A stretch of 6,204 bases of DNA. Origin: CAZMXI01 sp964570205 (GTDB lineage Bacteria; Planctomycetota; Phycisphaerae; Tepidisphaerales; Tepidisphaeraceae). Below, one piece after another: positions 1 to 5,957 of the stretch. The stretch is taken from the NCBI GenBank assembly GCA_964570205.1, contig CAZMXI010000232.1, positions 1-6,204 of the forward strand. Reading direction: 5' to 3'. The notes beneath the pieces are model-generated. The model did not search any database and was not told the DNA's origin. It saw only the letters and a program-made list of their open reading frames with translations. Positions within the stretch are counted from its first letter, which is position 1. Each line of letters starts with the position of its first letter. The position numbers and the translations under genes are program-made.

Positions 1-218
1 CAAGCTACTCCAAGCGGCCGGTTGAAGCCGACGCAGGAACGGTCGTGGACCCGAACCCCAGCGCGAGGCTCGTATTGTGTCTTTCGCGGAAGAGAGCACG
101 CCCAAACCGACCCATACGCCCCCCGGAATGTCGTGCTGGACGCACCCACCATCCGCGCGTAACAATGCCCCGTGGATCGCTGCTCATGATTGGGCCTATC
201 GGCCCGGGAAAGGTCAGC
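1..218. other. left-edge leader region, no secure gene
   Basis: No gene can be assigned with confidence here. In frame 1 an open stretch runs from the left edge to a TAA at 160-162; in frame 2 a short tail ending Lys-Leu-Leu-Gln-Ala-Ala-Gly stops at TGA 23-25. Either could be the 3' end of a gene that begins outside the window, but neither shows a recognisable motif. Frame 3, the frame of the permease, is open all the way to the left edge; its translation before about base 219 is Arg/Pro-rich and lacks the third-position G/C bias seen later. A short inverted repeat, GGGCC-TATC-GGCCC (192-205), lies just before the permease ribosome binding site. No convincing -35/-10 pair was found. Confidence 0.4.
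209..213 (+). promoter_or_regulatory. ribosome binding site for ABC permease
   Basis: The purine-rich stretch GGGAAAGG (206-213) ends 5 nt before the ATG at 219. It is the best Shine-Dalgarno-like element in front of any of the candidate starts (165, 186, 219, 249, 276) and is the main reason for choosing 219. Confidence 0.45.
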
Positions 219-2093
219 ATGGGGAGTTTCTTCGCGCGCCTTCGCGCTATGAGCCCGCTCGGGCCCATCGTCGGCATGGAGATGCGCGCCACCGCACGCC
301 GAAAACGCACCCACGTCCTCCGCTTCGCCTACCTCGGCGGCCTGCTCCTGATCCTCCTCCTCATGCACGTCAGCACCACCGCCATGCGCAGGTACGGCGG
401 CGTCGCCCAGCAGCAGCAGCGCAACGCCGAAATGGGCGCGATCTTCTTCGCCGCCTTCGGCTTCTTCACCTGGTTCGCCATGGCCCTCGTCGGGCCCGTC
501 CTCACCGCCACCGCCATCAACTCCGAAAGGCTCCGCAAGACCCTTCCCGTCCTCCTCATGACCCCCCTCACCGCTTGGCAGGTGGTCTCGGGCAAGCTGT
601 TCGCAAGGCTGCTCATCGCCCTCACCCTCATCGGCCTCAGCCTCCCCGTCCTCGCCGTCGTGCGACTGCTTGGCGGCGTCGAAATCGGCCAGATGTTCGG
701 CCTCATCTGCCTCTGCGTCGCCACCGTCGTCTTTACCGCGGCCATCGGGCTCATCTTCTCCACCCTCATGAACCGTGCCTATGCGGTCATCCTTCTTTCC
801 TACGCCTTCCTCTTCGCCCTCTGGTTTCTCGCGCCGCTCATGGGCGCACTGTTCCTCTTCGAAGTCCTGGAGCTGCGCGGCTTGGACCGCTTTGTCATGA
901 GCCTCGGCTCCGTCGCCCACCCCACATTCTCCGTCGCTGTTCTGGTCATCCCCGAACGCCCGCCGGCCGGCGTCCTGCCGTGGCACTGGTGCGCTTTGGC
1001 CTACTTCGCCGCGGGAATGGCGCTGGTCTTCCTCTGTGCGGCCATCCTCCGCCGCATGGCCACAAAGGAAAACGAAGGCGCACGCCAGGCCGCCACGCCA
1101 ATTCGCGACATGATCGCATCGATCCCCCGCATCCCCGCCGATGCCGCCGCCCCCCCGCCGCTCTCCGCCATCCCCTCGCTCCAACCTGCGTCCTGCGGCC
1201 CGGGGCAGCGAGAAGTCTCCGATAACCCGGTTCTGTGGCGAGAGTTGCGTCGACCACTCCTGAACAGAATCTGGCAGCGGGTGCTCGGCAGCTTCCTGGT
1301 GATCGGGGCGATGCTCATCCTCTACCTGCTTCTGGGCGCCGCCGACGGCCTCGACGACAGCGAGAGCCAGATCGGCTTCGCCGTGATCTTCTGCGGCCTG
1401 TATACGCTGCTGATTTGTGTCCTATCCGCCACCGCCATCGCTCACGAGAAGGAAAGCGACACCTGGACCTTGCTCCTGGCAACCCCGCTGAGCGGCAGGC
1501 AGATCGTCTGGGGAAAGGCAGCCGGTCTCGGCCGACGCTTGCTCTGGCCCACCAGTCTGATTGTGGTCCATTTCACCCTTTTCACGCTCTTTGGTGTGGT
1601 GGATTACCGCGCCCTCTTCACTGTCCTCTGGCTTACGATCACCACCAACGTCCTGTGGCTTGCCACGGGGCTGTTCCTGTCACTGCGGCTCAAGACGGTC
1701 ACTTTCGCCGTCATCGTCAACGTGCTCGGCCCCGTGCTGATCTACGGAGTCGCGGCCATCGTGCTCGCCATCGCCGGCGAGTTGATTGGCCATGCGGGTG
1801 AGGAAGCGTCGGAATACGTTGGCCTCTACGCGCCCTATGTCTATATGGCCTCCGCCTTGGACAGCCTGCCGCTGCGCGAATACGGATACGGCTCCTACTT
1901 CGCCAGAAGAGATGGCATCTGGATGCCGGTGAACGGCTGGGTGTCACTCGCCACGTTCATGTCCCATGTTCTCTGGCTGGGCATGGCACACCTCGCGGCG
2001 GCGGCCGGCATCCTGACCTCCACCGCCGCACTGTTCGACCAGATCACTGGGCGGGCGACGCAGCAATCGGCGGCCAAGCTGGCTTCACAATAG
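219..2093 (+). CDS. ABC-2 type transporter permease, two fused membrane halves
   Basis: This is an integral inner-membrane permease of the ABC-2 type, expected to pair with a separate ATPase; the substrate is unknown. From the 219 start it has 624 residues. About twelve hydrophobic segments are visible, six in each half: roughly residues 33-52, 74-97, 128-149, 158-181, 186-216, 254-276, then 353-373, 384-406, 442-463, 466-487, 493-520, 575-604. A Pro/Ala-rich linker (about 285-335) joins the halves. Each half opens with a Pro...Glu-x-Arg amphipathic start (P16/E21/R23 and P337/E342/R344) and repeats a cytoplasmic signature, E...T....L.TPL...Q.V.GK, at 103-126 and 410-433, which indicates internal duplication. 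The start is uncertain: ATG codons at 165, 249 and 276 are alternatives, and the frame is open to the left edge. No ATP-binding gene lies within the window. The family call is firm; the substrate cannot be inferred. Confidence 0.88.
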   Translation: MGSFFARLRAMSPLGPIVGMEMRATARRKRTHVLRFAYLGGLLLILLLMHVSTTAMRRYGGVAQQQQRNAEMGAIFFAAFGFFTWFAMALVGPVLTATAINSERLRKTLPVLLMTPLTAWQVVSGKLFARLLIALTLIGLSLPVLAVVRLLGGVEIGQMFGLICLCVATVVFTAAIGLIFSTLMNRAYAVILLSYAFLFALWFLAPLMGALFLFEVLELRGLDRFVMSLGSVAHPTFSVAVLVIPERPPAGVLPWHWCALAYFAAGMALVFLCAAILRRMATKENEGARQAATPIRDMIASIPRIPADAAAPPPLSAIPSLQPASCGPGQREVSDNPVLWRELRRPLLNRIWQRVLGSFLVIGAMLILYLLLGAADGLDDSESQIGFAVIFCGLYTLLICVLSATAIAHEKESDTWTLLLATPLSGRQIVWGKAAGLGRRLLWPTSLIVVHFTLFTLFGVVDYRALFTVLWLTITTNVLWLATGLFLSLRLKTVTFAVIVNVLGPVLIYGVAAIVLAIAGELIGHAGEEASEYVGLYAPYVYMASALDSLPLREYGYGSYFARRDGIWMPVNGWVSLATFMSHVLWLGMAHLAAAAGILTSTAALFDQITGRATQQSAAKLASQ

Positions 2094-2101
2094 CGTACTG
2101 T

Positions 2102-2120
2102 TTCTGGCCGATATCCAGAA
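2102..2120 (+). terminator. stem-loop just after permease stop
   Basis: A perfect 6-bp stem, TTCTGG (2102-2107) with CCAGAA (2115-2120), and a 7-nt loop begins 8 nt after the permease stop codon. No T-tract follows, so it may be a weak terminator, an mRNA 3' stabiliser or an operator for the next gene rather than a classic intrinsic terminator. Confidence 0.3.
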
Positions 2121-2219
2121 TCCCGCGTCTTCGACATCCCAATCGAACCAAGGAACCCGCCCCGCCATATGACTCATAGCACCACATTTGCTGACGGAAA
2201 TGCCGGGAGTGCAACTCTC

Positions 2220-2495
2220 ATGTCGGATACACATTCGTTCCAAACACTGGATGCCGCCACGCTGCAAGCCGATATGCTGAAGCTGCTTTGTCAGGTAGCC
2301 AAGGACAAAGGCCGAATCGAAGTCACCAACTGCGATGGCGAGACCTGCGTTATGATCACCAAGGCCGAGCTCGATAGCCTGGAGCAGGCCCTGGACATCA
2401 TGTTCCGCACATCAGGAGCCAGGCACCTCGAACAGACAGTCGAGCGGTTTGCGCACATCGTCAACGACGGCAACGGGCCCGCCGCAACGGCCTGA
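2220..2495 (+). CDS. Phd/YefM-type antitoxin-like small protein, no adjacent toxin
   Basis: A 91-residue protein whose layout resembles the Phd/YefM antitoxin family. An N-terminal helix (about 10-27) leads into a strand-turn-strand (IEVTNCDGETCVMIT, about residues 32-46), then a Leu-rich helix (AELDSLEQALDIM) and a C-terminal helix with GARHLEQTVERF. This matches the family pattern of 'V-I-T-x-x-G-x-x-V-x-M-S, E-x-L-E-x-L-x-x-L, ...A-R-x-L-x-x'. Known members bind DNA as autorepressors and neutralise RelE/YoeB- or Doc-type toxins. No toxin ORF follows: only 82 nt separate it from a convergent gene, and upstream is the permease. I chose the ATG at 2220 because GGGAG (2205-2209) precedes it by 10 nt and third-position G/C bias rises there. 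The upstream in-frame ATG at 2169 would add 17 residues but has only AAGGA at 14 nt spacing. The protein could instead be a regulator sharing the fold; the similarity was judged by eye. Confidence 0.6.
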   Translation: MSDTHSFQTLDAATLQADMLKLLCQVAKDKGRIEVTNCDGETCVMITKAELDSLEQALDIMFRTSGARHLEQTVERFAHIVNDGNGPAATA

Positions 2496-2518
2496 ACGGT
2501 GAAGCAAGGGCATCGAAA

Positions 2519-2549
2519 CGAATCCCGTGGAAGCCGGTTCCCGGGTTCG
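2519..2549. terminator. bulged hairpin between convergent genes
   Basis: An extended hairpin sits in the 82-nt gap between the convergent antitoxin-like gene and the repeat-protein gene. The left arm is CGAA-t-CCCG-t-GGAA (2519-2532), the loop GCCGG (2533-2537) and the right arm TTCC-CGGG-TTCG (2538-2549). This gives 12 pairs interrupted by two single bulged T residues. It begins 23 nt after one stop codon and 28 nt after the other, a position suited to a shared bidirectional terminator. There is no strong U-tract: only TT on the plus side and TTT on the minus side. It may therefore act with Rho or as a transcript end stabiliser. Confidence 0.5.
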
Positions 2550-2577
2550 GTTGCCTGCGCGGTGTGAGAAACGCCTG

Positions 2578-4641
2578 CTACCACTTGTTCAACATGATCT
2601 GCGGGGCCGGGACGGCCACGTCAACAGCCCCGCCCGGTGCGGCCGGATTCGCCCTGGCGCCGGCGGCCGGCCGGGCCTTGGCGTCCTTCTCAACCTGCTT
2701 GAGAATGAGGTCAATCCGTTGCTGCGCCTCGGGGGTCTGGCCGGGGCGCATTTCCTTCAGTGTCGCGATGATGACCGGCCCCATCGCGATCAGCTTCTCC
2801 TGGGCAGCATCTCGCTGCTTCCAGTCATCGGCGTTGAGCTCGCCGACGAGCTTCTTGATGTTCTCCACCACAGCGCCCGACGGCAGCGGGCGGGGCTGCT
2901 GGTACTCGACCATGAGGGCAACCGGCACCCTCAGTTCGACTCCGGCCCTGGTCTGGCAGACCAGTTCCTGCTCCTGAAGCTGACCGCTCACGGTAGTCTC
3001 ATCCCACAGAGTCACCTGCACATCCGACGGCGCGCCCACGGTCTTCACCAGCCGCTTGACCTCGCCGGCGTTGATCGTGATGGTGCTGAACGCGGTGTCG
3101 AGTTTGAGCGTGCCAACCAGCATGCCCACGAGCTGGTCTTCATTCATCAGGGTCAGCGTGGCCTGTTCATCGTCGGAACCTTCCGGCGGCGGCGAGAACT
3201 GCAGCCTGCGGATGCTGCTCGAGGGGAACTTGACGTTCTGCTCCGGGCCTTCGCCCGCAAGCTTCATCTGGAACTCAGCGGCGGTAACCAGTCCCGCAAA
3301 CTTGCTGCCATCGGTCAGGTAAATGTCGTGCACACCATGTTCTTCAGTCTGAAAATCGATGGCGGCGATAACCTGAGGCTTGAGCTGCAAAACACCATAG
3401 CGCGTGGCGATGGCCACGTCGGTTAACGGCATCTGAAGGCAGATGCGATCGCCGGTGCGCATCAGGACCATCGGCTTCGTGAAGGTCCATTCATCCACTT
3501 CGCCGGCTCGCTTGCGGTAGCCAACCCGCGTGATCTGGCTCAGCGGAATCTCGGTAAGCTGGCCGCTGGACAGCTCCAGGGCAACGACGTCTCGCTCCAG
3601 CTTGCCGCCGAAAATCTCGCCGTCGGCCGTCACGACCAGATGGCGGGGGCGGAACTCGCCGAGGCTGATCATGGCGATCACCTTGTCCACGGGCAGGTCG
3701 ACAGCACCATAAAAGCTCTGGAGCCGGAATGCTTTCTCCTTGAGCGTACCCTTTAGCTGGTCGCCGCTGCGCAACTCAACGACATCCAGAATATCACCGC
3801 GAAGGATCTCGATCTCGCCGATGAAATTCTCGCCGCCGCGGAAGTTGACGATGAGCTTGCGGATGGCCGAGGGAATGGTGGCCATCACCTTCGATTCCTT
3901 CATGTCATTGACGAACTTCTGTGCCGAATCCAGGTTGTTCGTGGTGCCGTGGAAGTGCATGAGGGCAATCTCCTTGCCCGCGGCGAGCTTCACGTTGAAG
4001 TTCGCCTGGACGGAGTTGTTGCCCTGGGCATAATTAACGTTCGGGGTCAGCTTCGATCCCTTGCCGGCGAACATCTCGAACACACAGCGGTTATTCGCGT
4101 GAGTCTGTGCCACCCATGCGATGGTCTGGTCTTTCTTCTTCGGATCGCTCAGAACATTGGCCATCTGCACGCCGTAGTTGGTGTGCGCAGACAGCACCAG
4201 ATTGACGTTGGCCTCGGCGTTCTGGGGGTTCTTGAGGATATCCACATAGCGCAGGTAGCCCTCTTCCTTATTGATCAGAACCCTTCGCGTGATATTGATG
4301 TTGTTAACCTGAAGGTTCTCAAAAACAAGCTCGCCGGTCTTGTCGTCAATCCTCGCCTGATTATTGCGTATCTGCGGATAGGCGCCATTGATCTGCAACA
4401 TCGCACCCTGGCTGTAGACGGGCCAGTTGCCCTGCTGCTGGAATTGGCCGTACTGACCATACCAAATCCACTGGTTCCCCTGGTTGTCGTTGACCGTGTA
4501 TGGCAGGTTCACGCTGCCCGCAGCGCCGCCCGCCCCAACGGCCCCGACAGCCCGGCGGAAAAGCTGCGCCCGCGCCTCCGTCAGCGCCAGCGCAGCCGCC
4601 ACAAGAACCGCACCCGCCAACACAAATCTCCTTGCGCGCAT
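2578..4641 (-). CDS. secreted repeat protein, unrecognised N-terminal domain, six beta-type repeats
   Basis: A 687-residue exported protein of unknown function. Residues 1-25 form a Sec signal peptide: basic MRARR, then a hydrophobic Ala/Leu/Val core, then an A-R-A cleavage site before Gln26. A Gln/Asn/Gly/aromatic-rich stretch (about 50-80) opens an N-terminal region to about 265 that I cannot assign to a family; its alternating polar/hydrophobic pattern suggests beta structure. Residues 286-580 hold six short repeats of the form (T/S)-D/G-G/D-x-x-x-x-G-x-L ... G-x-(V/L)-x-(L/I)-P ... V/I-x-x-I, arranged as three double units with a 104-residue period. Residues about 590-650 resemble the HEAT-like 'ELNADDWKQRDAAQEKL' helices common in planctomycete proteins, followed by a Pro/Ala-rich tail. 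The start at 4641 is chosen because it begins the signal peptide and GGGAG precedes it by 5 nt; an upstream in-frame ATG at 4719 would bury the signal. It is probably transcribed alone, since a terminator-like element precedes it. Confidence 0.85.
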   Translation of the reverse strand: MRARRFVLAGAVLVAAALALTEARAQLFRRAVGAVGAGGAAGSVNLPYTVNDNQGNQWIWYGQYGQFQQQGNWPVYSQGAMLQINGAYPQIRNNQARIDDKTGELVFENLQVNNINITRRVLINKEEGYLRYVDILKNPQNAEANVNLVLSAHTNYGVQMANVLSDPKKKDQTIAWVAQTHANNRCVFEMFAGKGSKLTPNVNYAQGNNSVQANFNVKLAAGKEIALMHFHGTTNNLDSAQKFVNDMKESKVMATIPSAIRKLIVNFRGGENFIGEIEILRGDILDVVELRSGDQLKGTLKEKAFRLQSFYGAVDLPVDKVIAMISLGEFRPRHLVVTADGEIFGGKLERDVVALELSSGQLTEIPLSQITRVGYRKRAGEVDEWTFTKPMVLMRTGDRICLQMPLTDVAIATRYGVLQLKPQVIAAIDFQTEEHGVHDIYLTDGSKFAGLVTAAEFQMKLAGEGPEQNVKFPSSSIRRLQFSPPPEGSDDEQATLTLMNEDQLVGMLVGTLKLDTAFSTITINAGEVKRLVKTVGAPSDVQVTLWDETTVSGQLQEQELVCQTRAGVELRVPVALMVEYQQPRPLPSGAVVENIKKLVGELNADDWKQRDAAQEKLIAMGPVIIATLKEMRPGQTPEAQQRIDLILKQVEKDAKARPAAGARANPAAPGGAVDVAVPAPQIMLNKW
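2902..3786 (-). repeat. protein-level tandem repeats, three 104-residue double units
   Basis: This segment encodes residues 286-580 of the exported protein. The turn motif recurs at residues 292 (SGDQLKG), 340 (DGEIFGG), 396 (TGDRICL), 444 (DGSKFAG), 500 (NEDQLVG) and 547 (DETTVSG). Successive spacings alternate at about 48 and 56 residues, so odd copies are 104 and 104 apart and even copies 104 and 103. The second half of each copy also aligns, for example YGAVDLPVDKVIAMI with YGVLQLKPQVIAAI. The copies are diverged, so this is an old duplication rather than a DNA-level tandem array. Confidence 0.7.
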
Positions 4642-4645
4642 ATGG

Positions 4646-4651
4646 TCTCCC
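4646..4651 (-). promoter_or_regulatory. ribosome binding site for repeat protein
   Basis: On the minus strand GGGAGA precedes the ATG at 4641 by 4 nt (GGGAG by 5 nt). This supports starting the protein at the signal peptide rather than at the in-frame ATG at 4719. Confidence 0.6.
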
Positions 4652-4675
4652 GATAAAGGCTTGCCTGCTTCAGAC

Positions 4676-4698
4676 GCCGGCCGGCTTGGGAAGTTCCC
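4676..4698. promoter_or_regulatory. adjacent palindromes upstream of repeat-protein gene
   Basis: Two perfect inverted repeats sit next to each other 35-57 nt upstream of the start codon: GCCGGCCGGC (4676-4685) and GGGAAGTTCCC (4688-4698). The second is less GC-trivial and looks operator-like. A direct repeat GTTGCAG occurs at 4724-4730 and 4741-4747 (17-nt period, plus-strand reading); its second copy overlaps the preceding terminator. No good -35/-10 pair was found, and function is inferred only from position and symmetry. Confidence 0.25.
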
Positions 4699-4735
4699 GG
4701 ACAGGCGGCACCAGTACAACCATGTTGCAGATCGG

Positions 4736-4780
4736 AAAAAGTTGCAGGGCGGTCACTTACGGCTTCTCCGGAGCCGCCTG
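4736..4780 (-). terminator. probable intrinsic terminator of SDR operon
   Basis: Read on the minus strand, CAGGCGG (4780-4774) pairs with CCGCC-c-TG (4752-4745, one bulged C), giving a 7-bp GC-rich stem. After CAAC comes a run of five T (4740-4736). The hairpin starts 21 nt after the SDR stop codon. A smaller competing stem, CGGCT with AGCCG, lies partly inside the loop. The T-run is set 4 nt from the stem, which weakens the call, but the position and the T-run fit termination before the downstream repeat-protein gene. Confidence 0.5.
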
Positions 4781-4801
4781 ACCCGCGCCGAACCGCAGCC
4801 G

Positions 4802-5500
4802 TCAGACCGTTCGGGAAAGGAAGATAACTTCCCCGCTCGTGTGCCGCAATTCACCGGTCACGCAGCGGGTGATGACCTGGGCAACGTCTGCCGGGTCAAG
4901 CGTCTTTGACGTCGGCCATTCATCAAGGGTGCGCAACTGCCGGAACATCTGCGTCTCAACCGCACTTGGGGCCACAGTGTGCACACGGATGCCATGCGGA
5001 TGTCCCTCGCGCGCCAGGGACATCGCCAAGACGTTAAGTCCCGCCTTGGCAGCACCATAGGCCGCGAAACCCGGAAACGGATCGCGGCTGGCGAACGATG
5101 AAACAAACACGATCACGCCCCCATGCTGCTGTTTCATCATCGGCCAGACCGCCCGGCTCAGATAGAATGCGGATGAGAGATTCACTTCGATCACTTGCCG
5201 CCACTGGTCAATGCTCATCTGATCCACGGGCAGGGCGGGAGCAAGACCTGCCGCATGGACAAGTGCATCTACCCGGCCGAACCGATGATGGATCTGGTCG
5301 ATTAAGGCGCCGGTCTGTACGGGATCGGCAACATCGGTTGAGAGGCACATCTCCCCGCCGGCCTGCCGGGCGGTCTCAGCCAGCTCGTCCTGGGTCCGAG
5401 CGGCGAGACCCAGACGATAGCCGCAACGCCCCAGTTCGATGGCAACAGCCCGGCCAATGCCCCGGCCGGCCCCAGTGATTACGGCAACTGGATGAGGCAT
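4802..5500 (-). CDS. SDR family NAD(P)-dependent oxidoreductase
   Basis: A 232-residue classical short-chain dehydrogenase/reductase, a cytosolic Rossmann-fold enzyme that oxidises or reduces an alcohol/carbonyl with NAD(P)H. Visible motifs in order: the TGAGRGIG dinucleotide loop (residues 9-16), Arg35 after the second strand (typical of NADP(H) preference), D56-V57 for the adenine ring, HAAG (82-85) in place of the usual NNAG, and the catalytic tetrad Asn107, Ser135, Tyr148 and Lys152 (YGAAK). The C-terminus (GEVIFLSRTV) is slightly shorter than the family's usual 250 or so residues and lacks the common D-G-G ending. The start is supported by AAGGGAG (5510-5516) with 9 nt spacing. The gene begins 27 nt after the stop of the small basic-protein gene, so the two are probably co-transcribed. 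Substrate is not predictable; FabG-like and sugar- or polyol-dehydrogenase roles are equally open. Confidence 0.93.
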   Translation of the reverse strand: MPHPVAVITGAGRGIGRAVAIELGRCGYRLGLAARTQDELAETARQAGGEMCLSTDVADPVQTGALIDQIHHRFGRVDALVHAAGLAPALPVDQMSIDQWRQVIEVNLSSAFYLSRAVWPMMKQQHGGVIVFVSSFASRDPFPGFAAYGAAKAGLNVLAMSLAREGHPHGIRVHTVAPSAVETQMFRQLRTLDEWPTSKTLDPADVAQVITRCVTGELRHTSGEVIFLSRTV

Positions 5501-5509
5501 GCTGTGTGA

Positions 5510-5516
5510 CTCCCTT
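5510..5516 (-). promoter_or_regulatory. ribosome binding site for SDR gene
   Basis: On the minus strand AAGGGAG lies 9 nt before the SDR start codon, within the 27-nt gap after the preceding gene. It allows independent translation initiation inside the operon. Confidence 0.6.
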
Positions 5517-5527
5517 CGTTGTTGCGA

Positions 5528-5785
5528 CTAATACCGCATTCCCAGCGCGTTCCACGTTCGCTCCAATTCGAAAATCTCACCACGCCGCTGGATCTGCCGG
5601 TGCAGCTTGTAATAGCCGTAGACCTGGTTCTTGATGATCGGGTCGTTGCACAGCTCGTCGATCGAGCGGCCGAGGAAGCGCAGCACGCGATGCAGCGGCT
5701 TCTGCACGACGACCCGCTCGATTCCAGGACTTAGGGGAACCTGCGCCCGGGATGAGTTGCCGAATCCCAGAGGGCTATTCGTCAT
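5528..5785 (-). CDS. small basic protein of unknown function
   Basis: An 85-residue protein that I do not recognise. It has no signal peptide and no hydrophobic segment long enough to span a membrane. Its middle and C-terminal parts (about 24-80) look helical and are rich in Arg/Lys, with an aromatic cluster VYGYYKLH near residue 55. From about residue 23 onward almost every codon ends in G or C, as in the neighbours, which is good evidence of coding; the first 22 codons show weaker bias. A GTG at 5707 (residue 27) is therefore a possible alternative start. The ATG at 5785 has no Shine-Dalgarno sequence but has TATAAT 7 nt upstream, suggesting a leaderless mRNA. The SDR gene follows after 27 nt, so the two probably form an operon. 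A nucleic-acid-binding role would fit the charge but is only a guess. Confidence 0.7.
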   Translation of the reverse strand: MTNSPLGFGNSSRAQVPLSPGIERVVVQKPLHRVLRFLGRSIDELCNDPIIKNQVYGYYKLHRQIQRRGEIFELERTWNALGMRY

Positions 5786-5792
5786 AGGGTGA

Positions 5793-5798
5793 ATTATA
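5793..5798 (-). promoter_or_regulatory. consensus -10 box of leaderless-type promoter
   Basis: On the minus strand a perfect TATAAT hexamer lies 7 nt upstream of the ATG at 5785. Transcription normally starts about 6-8 nt after the -10 box, which would place the first base at or next to the A of the start codon. No Shine-Dalgarno motif lies between them. The -35 region at 17-nt spacing (TCGCGG) matches the consensus poorly, and there is no TGn extended -10. Confidence 0.5.
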
Positions 5799-5952
5799 GG
5801 AAGCCACGCAGTCTGCCGCGACCAGCGACGAACGGATCAGGCATCGGCTCGGACATCAGGCAAGTTGTTGCACGGCCCACCCGCTCTGCTGGCAGGGACG
5901 GCAGCCCGTCGGTATGCTCGGCGTGGTTTTCCTGGCAACGCAATACACTTAC

Positions 5953-5957
5953 GGAGG
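5953..5957 (+). promoter_or_regulatory. strong ribosome binding site of isomerase-like gene
   Basis: GGAGG lies 5 nt before the ATG at 5963. This near-perfect Shine-Dalgarno fixes the start codon and contrasts with the divergent neighbour, which lacks one. Confidence 0.75.

Noticed and set aside
73..78. TATTGT as a -10 box for the permease
   Set aside because: No -35-like sequence lies at suitable spacing, and one such hexamer is expected by chance.
77..1225. 382-codon plus-strand frame overlapping the permease
   Set aside because: The translation is Pro/His/Arg-rich, typical of an out-of-frame reading of GC-rich DNA, while the overlapping frame encodes clear membrane segments.
2496..2577. 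toxin remnant next to the antitoxin-like gene
   Set aside because: The gap is too short for a toxin and no frame in it shows a recognisable RelE, YoeB or Doc fragment.
2527..3426. 299-codon plus-strand open frame opposite the exported repeat protein
   Set aside because: It is antisense to a gene with a signal peptide, repeats and good codon bias; its own translation is low-complexity Arg/Leu/Gly with no motif. Long antisense frames are expected at this GC content.
4652..4657. TTTATC on the minus strand as a -10 box for the repeat-protein gene
   Set aside because: Transcription would start inside or after the ribosome binding site, which conflicts with the good GGGAG in front of the ATG.
4705..4730. 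possible sigma-54 promoter (GGCAC ... TTGCAG, plus strand)
   Set aside because: The spacing between the GG and GC elements is far too long for the -24/-12 pattern, and no gene lies downstream on that strand.
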